From Bacillota bacterium (GTDB lineage: Bacteria; Bacillota; Negativicutes; Sporomusales; UBA7701), in contig JAEZLU010000256.1 in the NCBI GenBank assembly GCA_023415075.1, positions 1 through 5,106 on the forward strand: DNA of 5,106 nt, read 5' to 3'. Numbering within the stretch: position 1 is the first letter of the stretch; each line of letters begins with the position of its first letter. Below the pieces are notes generated by a model that saw nothing but the letters and a program-made list of their open reading frames with translations, was not told the origin of the DNA and ran no database searches. Both the position numbers and the translations under genes were made by a program. This document shows positions 1 through 5,106 of this stretch, piece after piece.

Positions 1-1442
1 TTCTCCTGGGGGGTAAGCTCCTTGTTAGCCTGCTCCATGATATGTTGCTGGGTCGCCGCCGTTGGGATCTCCACGACCTCGGGTTCCTCCTCCTGGCGCC
101 GGCGCATATAAGTTCTGATGATATAAAGAAGGGCAATCATCGCCAGCGCGGCTGCGCCGACCTTCATCCAGAAATCGCGGGCCTGCTGGGCCGCAATATC
201 CTGTTCTTCCTTGCGCTGCTTGTCAGCCATCTCGGTGTTGAACGGGATGCTCTCCACCGACACGACATCACCCCTGGCGGTATTAATACCGATAGCCGAA
301 GAAACCGCCTTGGCTAAGCTGTCCTGCTGGGCCTTGTTGATCTTATCGTCAACCAGCACGGACACCGTCAGCCTTTTTATCGAACCGGGGGCGGCGACGA
401 CCTTCTCCTTGAGCTCGTTGATCTCGTAATTACGGGTGACCTCTTTCTTCTCATACTGCGACTGGCCCTGGCTATTTGTCACATAACCGGGGATATTCGT
501 CGTCGTGCCCGGGACGCCGCCCACCTGGGGCGAAGTCCCCTTGAAACTCTCGTTCATCTCCTGCGAACTGCGAATAACACCCTTATCGTCGACCACCGGC
601 TCGAACACCGCCCGGTCGAGCGTCCGCTGGTCGAAGCTCAGCTCGACGCTCACCCGCACCGCCGACTTGCCCGGACCCAGCACCTGCTCGAGCAGCGACT
701 GGACGCTCTTCTGCAGATTATCCTGGATCTTGCGGGTCAGCTCCAGCTGAGTCAGCGTCTGGGTGGTGGGGAACTTCTCGGCGTCCGGCTGATCGTTAAG
801 CACGCGGGCGAAACTGTCGATAACCGTGACATTCTCGGGCTTGAGGCCCTGAATACTGTGGGCCACCAGGTTGACAATGCCCTTGACCTGCTCCTTCGAC
901 AACTGGGCCTGGCCCCGCAGCTTCAGCATAATCGATGCCGTCGCCGCCTTCTCGTTCTTCTTGTACAGGCTATCCTCAGGCAGCACGATATGTACGCGGG
1001 CCTTCTCGACCTCGGCCATCTGCTCGATGGTCTTGGTCAGTTCGCCCTGGAGGGCCTGCAGGTAATACACCTTGTTCTGAAACTCGGTTGCCCCGAACTT
1101 GGTCTGGTCGAAAATCTCGAAACCCTTGCTGCCGCGGGGCAGACCCTGACTGGCCAGATCCAGACGGACCCGGTACACATCCTTGTTGGATACCATGATC
1201 GCCGTACCGTTGCTGCCGATCTCAAAAGGAATCTTCATCTCTTTCAGCTTAGCGGCAACCTCGCCGGCATCCTTGGCATCCATCCCGGTAAACAGCGGAA
1301 CATACTCTGTACGGCCGCCCCACCAATAACTCCAACTTATAATAGCGACGAAAATAAGGACAGTCACGCCAATAATCGTATACTTCTGCCTATTACTGAG
1401 ATTGTTCCATAGGCGGAGGGACTGCTCTCGCCATTCGGCCAT
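1..1442 (-). CDS. fliF: Flagellar MS-ring protein FliF (3' end truncated by window)
   Basis: FliF forms the inner-membrane MS ring, the platform on which the flagellar export gate, rod and C-ring assemble. The reading frame is open from an ATG at 1442-1440 to the window edge, giving 480 residues. A short cytoplasmic N-terminus (MAEWREQSLRLWNNLSNRQK) precedes a first membrane segment at about residues 22-41. The large periplasmic part has the YscJ/FliF-type ring-building region with GLPRGSKGFEIFD near residues 100-112 and the VHIVLPEDSLY stretch near 150-160. A second membrane segment lies at about 425-442, followed by RTYMRRRQEEE. The family is usually about 520-560 residues, so the missing part is the cytoplasmic tail that binds FliG. 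An AGAGG Shine-Dalgarno sequence (1450-1454) sits 7 bp before the ATG; an in-frame GTG at 1448-1446 is too close to it to be the start. It follows fliE in the operon after an 87-bp gap. The identification is firm. Confidence 0.97.
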   Translation of the reverse strand, partial: MAEWREQSLRLWNNLSNRQKYTIIGVTVLIFVAIISWSYWWGGRTEYVPLFTGMDAKDAGEVAAKLKEMKIPFEIGSNGTAIMVSNKDVYRVRLDLASQGLPRGSKGFEIFDQTKFGATEFQNKVYYLQALQGELTKTIEQMAEVEKARVHIVLPEDSLYKKNEKAATASIMLKLRGQAQLSKEQVKGIVNLVAHSIQGLKPENVTVIDSFARVLNDQPDAEKFPTTQTLTQLELTRKIQDNLQKSVQSLLEQVLGPGKSAVRVSVELSFDQRTLDRAVFEPVVDDKGVIRSSQEMNESFKGTSPQVGGVPGTTTNIPGYVTNSQGQSQYEKKEVTRNYEINELKEKVVAAPGSIKRLTVSVLVDDKINKAQQDSLAKAVSSAIGINTARGDVVSVESIPFNTEMADKQRKEEQDIAAQQARDFWMKVGAAALAMIALLYIIRTYMRRRQEEEPEVVEIPTAATQQHIMEQANKELTPQE

Positions 1443-1449
1443 GCTCACA

Positions 1450-1454
1450 CCTCT
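1450..1454 (-). promoter_or_regulatory. Ribosome binding site of fliF
   Basis: AGAGG on the minus strand, 7 bp upstream of the ATG at 1442. Its spacing selects this ATG over the in-frame GTG two codons upstream. Seen directly; assignment by spacing. Confidence 0.7.
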
Positions 1455-1529
1455 TCAGGACGAATAAAGAATGAGGTCTTAAACGACTACTAAGCCTAAA
1501 CCAACAGCAGGGCGGCAAAGGCGCCAGCC

Positions 1530-1829
1530 CTATACCTGCATCCGCATAATCTCCTGGTAAGCGTCGACAACCTTGTTGCGGACCTGCATCGTAAGCTGCA
1601 AGGCCACGGTGGCCTTCTCGGTGGCGATGACCACCTCGGACACATCCTGGATCTTGCCGGCCGCGAGATTAACCGAAGCCTGTTCGGCGTCGTTTTGCAG
1701 CTGATTAACCTTGCCGAGGGCGCCTTCGAGCACCTCGCCGAAACTCATGCCGCCGGCCGCCGAAGCGCCGGTCTCCTCGGCCGCCTTCAGGCCGCCGGTC
1801 GGGAAAAGCTTGATAGGATCTACGCGCAT
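1530..1829 (-). CDS. fliE: Flagellar hook-basal body complex protein FliE
   Basis: FliE is a small secreted protein that links the MS ring to the proximal rod and is needed for rod assembly by the flagellar type III export system. The 99-residue product has the normal family length (about 100). Its N-terminal third is variable and Gly/Ala-rich (GGLKAAEETGASAAGG), and the rest is predicted helical, including a segment from about residue 30. The C-terminus ALQLTMQVRNKVVDAYQEIM (76-95) plus RMQV is the diagnostic FliE signature. No signal peptide is present, as expected for a flagellar export substrate. The ATG at 1829 is preceded by AGGGGG with a 7-bp spacer. The gene starts 17 bp after flgC and is followed by fliF, the standard flgB-flgC-fliE-fliF order. 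The stop is TAG. No anomalies. Confidence 0.97.
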   Translation of the reverse strand: MRVDPIKLFPTGGLKAAEETGASAAGGMSFGEVLEGALGKVNQLQNDAEQASVNLAAGKIQDVSEVVIATEKATVALQLTMQVRNKVVDAYQEIMRMQV

Positions 1830-1836
1830 CTGAAAG

Positions 1837-1842
1837 CCCCCT
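1837..1842 (-). promoter_or_regulatory. Ribosome binding site of fliE
   Basis: AGGGGG on the minus strand, 7 bp before the ATG of fliE, in the short gap after the flgC stop codon. Seen directly. Confidence 0.75.
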
Positions 1843-1846
1843 AATA

Positions 1847-2281
1847 TTAACGGCCGATCTCCAGAGCCTTGGCAGCCATCGTCTTGGCGGCGCTAACCGC
1901 CGTGACGTTGGCCTCGTAGGCCCGGGTAGCCGTAATCATATCGACCATCTCGGCGACGATATTCACGTTGGGCATAGCCACATAGCCGTCCGGGTTGGCG
2001 TCGGGATGCTGCGGATCATACACCATCTTCAGCGGCGACTGGTCCTTATTGATGCCCACCACCCGTACGCCGGCTCCGGCATCGAGCTCGCTGGCCAGCA
2101 GCTGGCCGAACCGCGACGAGCCGGCCCGCGGCGAAAACACAACCATCTGGCGGCGGTAAGGGCCGCCTTCGGCCGTTCTCGTAGTGTTGACATTAGCGAT
2201 ATTGTTCGAAATGACATCCATCCGCAGGCGTTCGGCCGTCAATCCGGAAGCGGCCGCATCAATAGCGTTGAACATTCCCAT
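1847..2281 (-). CDS. flgC: Flagellar proximal rod protein FlgC
   Basis: FlgC is one of the proximal rod subunits of the flagellar basal body, exported through the flagellar type III apparatus and polymerised on the FliE/MS-ring base. The 144-residue product is close to the family range (about 134-150). It begins MGMFNAIDAAASGLTAERLR, and the rod/hook family N-terminal motif SNNIANVNTTRT lies at residues 25-36. The middle domain (about 37-100) ends in DPQHPDANPDGYVAMPNVN (89-107), typical of FlgC. The C-terminal helix EMVDMITATRAYEANV (111-126) is the shared rod/hook/filament D0-type segment that packs in the axial structure. The ATG lies 2 bp after the flgB stop codon, so translation is probably coupled; a GAAGGGAAG stretch inside the end of flgB, ending 9 bp before the start, can serve as Shine-Dalgarno sequence. 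A second ATG at codon 3 is a less likely start. Confidence 0.97.
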   Translation of the reverse strand: MGMFNAIDAAASGLTAERLRMDVISNNIANVNTTRTAEGGPYRRQMVVFSPRAGSSRFGQLLASELDAGAGVRVVGINKDQSPLKMVYDPQHPDANPDGYVAMPNVNIVAEMVDMITATRAYEANVTAVSAAKTMAAKALEIGR

Positions 2282-2283
2282 AA

Positions 2284-2703
2284 CTAACGCTTCCCTTCAC
2301 TGATCGCAGACTTCAGATTGGTGAAATAGCGGCCGAGCTGCTGGGCCACTGCCTCGTAGTACAACGTATTCTTGGCCACATTCGCCATCTCGGCGTCAAT
2401 ATCGACATTATTGTCGTCGGTCCGCAGCGATGTCATCGTATCGGTGGTTATCGACGGGCCAAACCCTTCGCTGCCGCGCCCCGGCAGATGACGCTCGTTC
2501 GTGCGGGTCATCTCCAGGCGAGGCCGGCCGCTGCCGCTCATCGCCGCAGCCAGCTTATCCTCGAACACCACGTCGCTCCGTTTGAAGCCTGGGGTATTCA
2601 CGTTGGCGATATTGTTGCTCAGAACCTTGTGTCGCAAAGACGAGGCCGACAACGCCTGCGTGAGTACCGACTCCTGAGGTGACGATAAAATTGACTTAAC
2701 CAC
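2284..2703 (-). CDS. flgB: Flagellar proximal rod protein FlgB
   Basis: FlgB is a proximal rod subunit at the base of the flagellar axial structure and is here the first gene of the flagellar operon. The product has 139 residues (family about 125-140). The N-terminal helix leads into the rod motif LSNNIANVNTPGFKRSDV (28-45). A variable loop follows, and then the C-terminal signature TDDNNVDIDAEMANVAKNTL (95-114) and YYEAVAQQLGRYFTNLKSAI (115-134). The start is GTG at 2703-2701; AAAGGGGGG lies 7 bp upstream and no in-frame ATG occurs near the start. There is no cleavable signal peptide, consistent with type III export. The gene is separated from codY by a terminator and a promoter region and is followed by flgC after 2 bp. 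Confidence 0.97.
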   Translation of the reverse strand: MVKSILSSPQESVLTQALSASSLRHKVLSNNIANVNTPGFKRSDVVFEDKLAAAMSGSGRPRLEMTRTNERHLPGRGSEGFGPSITTDTMTSLRTDDNNVDIDAEMANVAKNTLYYEAVAQQLGRYFTNLKSAISEGKR

Positions 2704-2710
2704 AAGATAG

Positions 2711-2719
2711 CCCCCCTTT
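2711..2719 (-). promoter_or_regulatory. Ribosome binding site of flgB (supports GTG start)
   Basis: AAAGGGGGG on the minus strand, 7 bp before the GTG at 2703. It is a strong purine-rich site that fixes the start codon of flgB despite the non-ATG initiator. Seen directly. Confidence 0.75.
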
Positions 2720-2767
2720 CCGGCGAAAAATAGCCAAAAACAACTACATCTTTTGCATCATTCTACA

Positions 2768-2803
2768 TAATTACGGAAAATCCTCTCATAAAATCAGAAA
2801 ATG
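2768..2803. promoter_or_regulatory. Two candidate CodY-box-like sequences upstream of flgB
   Basis: The 15-bp CodY consensus is AATTTTCWGAAAATT. The plus-strand sequence TAAAATCAGAAAATG at 2789-2803 matches 10 of 15 positions, including the whole TCAGAAAAT core. The minus-strand sequence GATTTTCCGTAATTA at 2768-2782 also matches 10 of 15. Their centres are 21 bp apart, about two helical turns. They lie downstream of the likely flgB transcription start, where a bound repressor would act as a roadblock. CodY of B. subtilis is known to repress flagellar genes, and codY is the adjacent gene here. The region is AT-rich, so 10/15 matches can arise by chance; this is a candidate only. Confidence 0.3.
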
Positions 2804-2830
2804 TCAACATTCTTGGTATATTTTACTAAT

Positions 2831-2859
2831 AATTTATGAAAACTTAATGTTCTTGTCAA
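2831..2859 (-). promoter_or_regulatory. Candidate sigma-A promoter of the flgB flagellar operon
   Basis: The minus strand shows a perfect -35 hexamer TTGACA (2859-2854), a 17-bp spacer, and TAAATT (2836-2831), which matches 4 of 6 positions of the TATAAT -10 consensus. Initiation would fall near 2824 and give a leader of about 120 nt before the flgB GTG. The -35 begins within the U-tract of the codY terminator. The weak -10 leaves room for activation or another start site. A second TTGACA at 2807-2802 lacks a good -10 at proper spacing. Confidence 0.55.
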
Positions 2860-2888
2860 AAAGACACCCGCCCTAAGGGCGGGTGTCT
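2858..2888 (-). terminator. Rho-independent terminator of codY
   Basis: A perfect 12-bp GC-rich inverted repeat, AGACACCCGCCC and GGGCGGGTGTCT, surrounds a 3-nt loop and is followed on the minus strand by a run of T residues (2862-2858). The hairpin begins 5 bp after the codY TAA. It ends transcription coming from hslU-codY and separates it from the flagellar operon. On the plus strand the arm is not followed by a long T-run, so it looks one-directional. Confidence 0.93.
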
Positions 2889-2893
2889 GACAG

Positions 2894-3679
2894 TTATTTT
2901 TTCAGCTTTTTCAGTTCTTCCAGTAAGCGCTCGTTAAGCACCTTGATATACGTCCCCTTCATACCGAGCGACTTGGACTCGATCACGCCGGCGCTCTCGA
3001 ACTTGCGCAAGGCGTTGACGATGACCGAGCGGGTGATGCCGACGCGGTCGGCGATCTTGCTGGCCACCAGCAGCCCCTCGTTGCCCTCGAGCTCGCTGAG
3101 AATATGCATGACAGCCTCGAGCTCGGAATACGACAGCGTCCCCAGGGCCACCTGCACCGTAGCCTTCTTGCGGGCCTCCTCCTCGATCTTGTCGCTGCGG
3201 TCGCGGAGGATTTCCATACCGACGACGGTCGCCCCGTACTCGGCCAAGATGAGGTCCTCATCGGTGAACTCGCGGTCAAACTTGGCGACGATCAGCGTGC
3301 CGATGCGCTCGCCGCCCCCGTGGAGGGGGATTATCGTCGTAAACTTATCGGAAGAAATGCAGCGGGTGTTCTCGCTGAAGGCGCAGTTGCCGTCCTCCAG
3401 CCGCAGATTGGGCGAAGTTTCATGAATCCTCAGCAGCCAGTCGACATAGCGCTCGGGGAACTTGCCGCGCGACAACACGCGCTCGCGCATGATCTCGCAC
3501 TCGAACTCGTCGATGAGGGCATAGCCCAGCGACAGGCCTTCCTTGCTAACGATATACACATTCGAAGCCATCACGCTGCTAAGAGTTACCGCCAGCTCCT
3601 GGTACTCGACCTTCTGCGACTTCTGCAACAGCCGATTGATTTTACGGGTTCTTTCCAACAATGTAACCACTGTCATCAT
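2894..3679 (-). CDS. codY: GTP-sensing global transcriptional repressor CodY
   Basis: CodY is a cytoplasmic dimeric DNA-binding protein of Firmicutes. With GTP and branched-chain amino acids bound, it represses stationary-phase, nitrogen and motility genes. The 261-residue frame closely matches the family (B. subtilis 259). The N-terminal GAF-like ligand domain covers about residues 1-155 and includes LLERTRKIN, HGGGERIGTLIVAKF and DEDLILAEYGATVVGMEILR. A helical linker (IEEEARKKATVQVALGTLSY) follows. The winged helix-turn-helix lies at about 203-248, with ASKIADRVGITRSVIVNALR (206-225) and SLGMKGTYIKVLN, nearly identical to B. subtilis. Two adjacent ATGs compete: GAAAGG (3683-3688) is only 3 bp from the one at 3679 but 6 bp from the one at 3676, so the true protein may be one residue shorter. 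Residues around the isoleucine pocket differ from B. subtilis (see findings). It follows hslU by 48 bp and is probably co-transcribed with it. Confidence 0.98.
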   Translation of the reverse strand: MMTVVTLLERTRKINRLLQKSQKVEYQELAVTLSSVMASNVYIVSKEGLSLGYALIDEFECEIMRERVLSRGKFPERYVDWLLRIHETSPNLRLEDGNCAFSENTRCISSDKFTTIIPLHGGGERIGTLIVAKFDREFTDEDLILAEYGATVVGMEILRDRSDKIEEEARKKATVQVALGTLSYSELEAVMHILSELEGNEGLLVASKIADRVGITRSVIVNALRKFESAGVIESKSLGMKGTYIKVLNERLLEELKKLKK

Positions 3680-3682
3680 CTG

Positions 3683-3688
3683 CCTTTC
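3683..3688 (-). promoter_or_regulatory. Ribosome binding site of codY
   Basis: GAAAGG on the minus strand. It lies 3 bp from the first ATG and 6 bp from the second, so spacing favours the second ATG at 3676-3674 as initiator. Confidence 0.6.
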
Positions 3689-3725
3689 ACCAGACTTTTT
3701 ATAAGGCGTAAACCTTGAATTGCAT

Positions 3726-3740
3726 GTTTATAATATAAAC
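3726..3740. repeat. 15-bp perfect dyad (GTTTATA-A-TATAAAC) over the hslU stop codon
   Basis: Two 7-bp arms flank a single central base, covering the last codons and TAA stop of hslU, about 50 bp before codY. The geometry (7+1+7) suits a dimeric regulator, but the sequence matches the CodY consensus at only about 7 of 15 positions. It also contains -10-like TATATT and TATTAT on the minus strand, with no convincing -35 at 16-18 bp. Function is unknown; it may be chance in AT-rich sequence. Confidence 0.35.
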
Positions 3741-5106
3741 TGGCTAAGATCCTGATTGACCACGATCGGGTCAAGCCGGCCCTTGACGTAGGCGCGGTCG
3801 ATGCGGACGGTATTCGCCGGTAGTTCGGACGCGTCGAAGGCCAGATCCTCCAGCAGCTTTTCCAAAATGGTATGGAGACGGCGGGCGCCGATATTCTCGG
3901 TCTGGGCATTCACCTTTGTCGCAATCTCGGCAATCTCGTCAATAGCATCTTCGCCGAATTCGACAGCAATCCCTTCCGTTCCCAAAAGCAGCGTGTACTG
4001 CTTGATAAGCGCGTTGGCCGGCTCGGTCAGGATTTTGATAAAATCCTCCTTCGTCAGGCTGGCCAGCTCGACCCTTATCGGGAAGCGCCCCTGCAGTTCG
4101 GGAATAAGGTCGGACGGCTTGGAGGTGTGGAAAGCGCCGGCGGCGATAAACAGCACATGGTCGGTCTTCACCGGTCCGTACTTGGTGACCACCGTCGAAC
4201 CCTCGACGATCGGCAGGATATCCCGCTGGACGCCCTCGCGGGAAACGTCCGGCCCGGAGCTGTGGCCGCGGCCGGCGACCTTGTCGATCTCGTCGAGGAA
4301 GATTATCCCCGAGTTCTCGGCCAGGGCTACCCCCTCGGCGTTGGCCTCGTCGGTGTCGATCAGCTTGGCGGCTTCCTCCTGGATAAACACCTTGCGGGCG
4401 TTGGCCACCGTAACCTTGCGTCTCTTCTGCTTTTTAGGCAGAAGGTTTCCGAGCATGTCGTTTATATTTATGCCCATTTCTTCGGCGCCGGTTCCGGCGA
4501 ACATGCCCGCCATCGGCATGGCATTATCGTCGACAATTATCTCGATAAGCTCCTCCTCCAGTTCGCCCCTGGCCAGCCGCTCCCGCCAGAACTGGCGGCC
4601 GTGGTCGACCGGCGGTGGAGTTTCGGTCGGCGGCGGGCTGCTGGCGCCGAGATTGCCGGAAAACAGCATCTCGAACGGATTGCGGGCCGGCTCCTTGCGC
4701 GCCCCTGGCACGAAGTGGTCGACGATGCGCTCGTCGGCCAGCTCCCTTGCCTTGTCGGCTACCGCCAGCATTTTCTCCTGCTTGACCAGCCGGATGGCCG
4801 TCTCCAACAGATCGCGGACCATTGACTCGACATCGCGGCCGACATAACCGATCTCGGTGAACTTGGTGGCCTCGACCTTGACGAAAGGCGCGTTCACCAG
4901 TCTGGCCAGCCGGCGGGCTATCTCGGTCTTGCCGACCCCGGTGGGGCCGATCATTAGAATATTCTTGGGAATTATCTCGTCCTTCAGGTCGTCAGGCAGC
5001 TGTTTGCGCCGCCAGCGGTTTCTGAGGGCAACCGCCACCGACCGTTTGGCCTGCTGTTGGCCGACGATATACTTGTTCAACTCGGCTACAATCTGTTTGG
5101 GCGTCA
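3728..5106 (-). CDS. hslU: HslU (ClpY) AAA+ unfoldase subunit of HslUV protease (5' end truncated by window)
   Basis: HslU is the hexameric ATPase that unfolds substrates and feeds them to the HslV (ClpQ) peptidase in the cytoplasm. The frame is open to the window edge: TPKQIVAELNKYIVGQ begins at 5104, preceded by a split codon ending in TG, so the start is at or just beyond the edge and TTG at 5080 is an internal leucine. With T at 5104 as residue 1, the visible 458 residues hold Walker A GPTGVGKT (53-60), the pore loop GYVG (86-89), the intermediate domain (about 115-235), Walker B GIIFLDEID (266-274), AGAFHTSKPSDLIPELQGRF (sensor 1/arginine region) and sensor 2 GARR (406-409). It ends in LSQFIL, the conserved tail that inserts into HslV and activates it. 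All catalytic motifs are intact. hslV is expected immediately upstream, outside the window. Confidence 0.98.
   Translation of the reverse strand, partial: TPKQIVAELNKYIVGQQQAKRSVAVALRNRWRRKQLPDDLKDEIIPKNILMIGPTGVGKTEIARRLARLVNAPFVKVEATKFTEIGYVGRDVESMVRDLLETAIRLVKQEKMLAVADKARELADERIVDHFVPGARKEPARNPFEMLFSGNLGASSPPPTETPPPVDHGRQFWRERLARGELEEELIEIIVDDNAMPMAGMFAGTGAEEMGININDMLGNLLPKKQKRRKVTVANARKVFIQEEAAKLIDTDEANAEGVALAENSGIIFLDEIDKVAGRGHSSGPDVSREGVQRDILPIVEGSTVVTKYGPVKTDHVLFIAAGAFHTSKPSDLIPELQGRFPIRVELASLTKEDFIKILTEPANALIKQYTLLLGTEGIAVEFGEDAIDEIAEIATKVNAQTENIGARRLHTILEKLLEDLAFDASELPANTVRIDRAYVKGRLDPIVVNQDLSQFIL

Noticed and set aside
858..1412. Plus-strand open frame of 184 codons opposite fliF
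   Set aside because: FliF is clearly encoded on the opposite strand with both membrane segments and family motifs; the antisense frame has no family resemblance.
1510..1530. Terminator between fliE and fliF
   Set aside because: The hairpin is bulged, overlaps the stop codon and is not followed by a T-run on the minus strand; fliE-fliF are normally co-transcribed.
2718..2735. Sigma-54-like TTGGC...CGC upstream of flgB
   Set aside because: The GG-to-GC spacing is one base short of the required distance, and initiation would fall in the Shine-Dalgarno sequence.
2763..2789. Tiny minus-strand leader frame MRGFSVIM in the flgB 5' region
   Set aside because: It has no Shine-Dalgarno sequence upstream (only TTTTCTGATTTT), and eight codons in AT-rich sequence are expected by chance.
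2768..2807. Sigma-D-type flagellar promoter (CCGTAAT resembling CCGATAT)
   Set aside because: No TAAA-like -35 sits about 15 bp upstream, so the resemblance is limited to one half.
2775..2807. Second promoter built on TTGACA at 2802-2807
   Set aside because: The best hexamer at a 16-bp spacing is GAGGAT (3 of 6), and other spacings are worse.
2883..3718. Plus-strand frames (180 and 204 codons) opposite codY
   Set aside because: Antisense shadows of a fully conserved codY; one starts within the terminator arm and has no supported ribosome binding site.
3801..4847. Long plus-strand open frames (348 and 317 codons) opposite hslU
   Set aside because: They are antisense shadows of GC-rich hslU codons. 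The minus-strand frame has intact AAA+ motifs, and the plus-strand translations are low-complexity with no recognisable domain.

Overview
The window is a stretch of conserved chromosomal backbone from a Gram-positive-lineage (Bacillota/Firmicutes) bacterium. All real genes lie on the minus strand. In the direction of transcription (right to left) the order is hslU (5' end cut by the window edge), codY, flgB, flgC, fliE, fliF (3' end cut). This order, the ATP-dependent protease genes followed by codY and then the flgB-flgC-fliE-fliF head of the flagellar/chemotaxis cluster, is the arrangement known from Bacillus subtilis and related Firmicutes. CodY is restricted to that phylum. The GC-rich coding sequence and the sequence character of CodY and FliF suggest a Negativicutes or clostridial lineage rather than a Bacillus. 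That lineage call is inference from memory of family sequences, not from a search.

Right part (2894-5106): hslU encodes the AAA+ unfoldase of the HslUV (ClpYQ) protease. codY follows 48-51 bp later, depending on the start codon, and encodes the GTP/branched-chain-amino-acid-sensing global repressor. A 15-bp perfect dyad spans the hslU stop codon. I see no strong promoter between the two genes, so codY is probably co-transcribed with the protease genes. A strong intrinsic terminator directly follows codY.

Middle (2704-2893): this 190-bp AT-rich intergenic region contrasts sharply with the GC-rich genes. It holds the codY terminator, a candidate sigma-A promoter whose perfect -35 box begins inside the terminator U-tract, two weak CodY-box-like sequences about two helical turns apart, and a purine-rich Shine-Dalgarno sequence before the GTG start of flgB. 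The flagellar operon therefore appears transcriptionally separated from codY while being a plausible CodY target.

Left part (1-2703): flgB and flgC (proximal rod proteins), fliE (MS-ring/rod junction) and fliF (MS ring) are packed head to tail as one operon. The two rod genes are 2 bp apart, flgC-fliE 17 bp and fliE-fliF 87 bp. They encode the first-assembled parts of the basal body. fliF runs off the left edge before its FliG-binding C-terminal tail; fliG would be expected next.

No RNA genes, mobile elements, CRISPR arrays or prophage traces were seen, and no gene-free stretch exceeds 300 bases. I found no sign of an undescribed system. The most interesting material is regulatory, in the codY-flgB and hslU-codY gaps.
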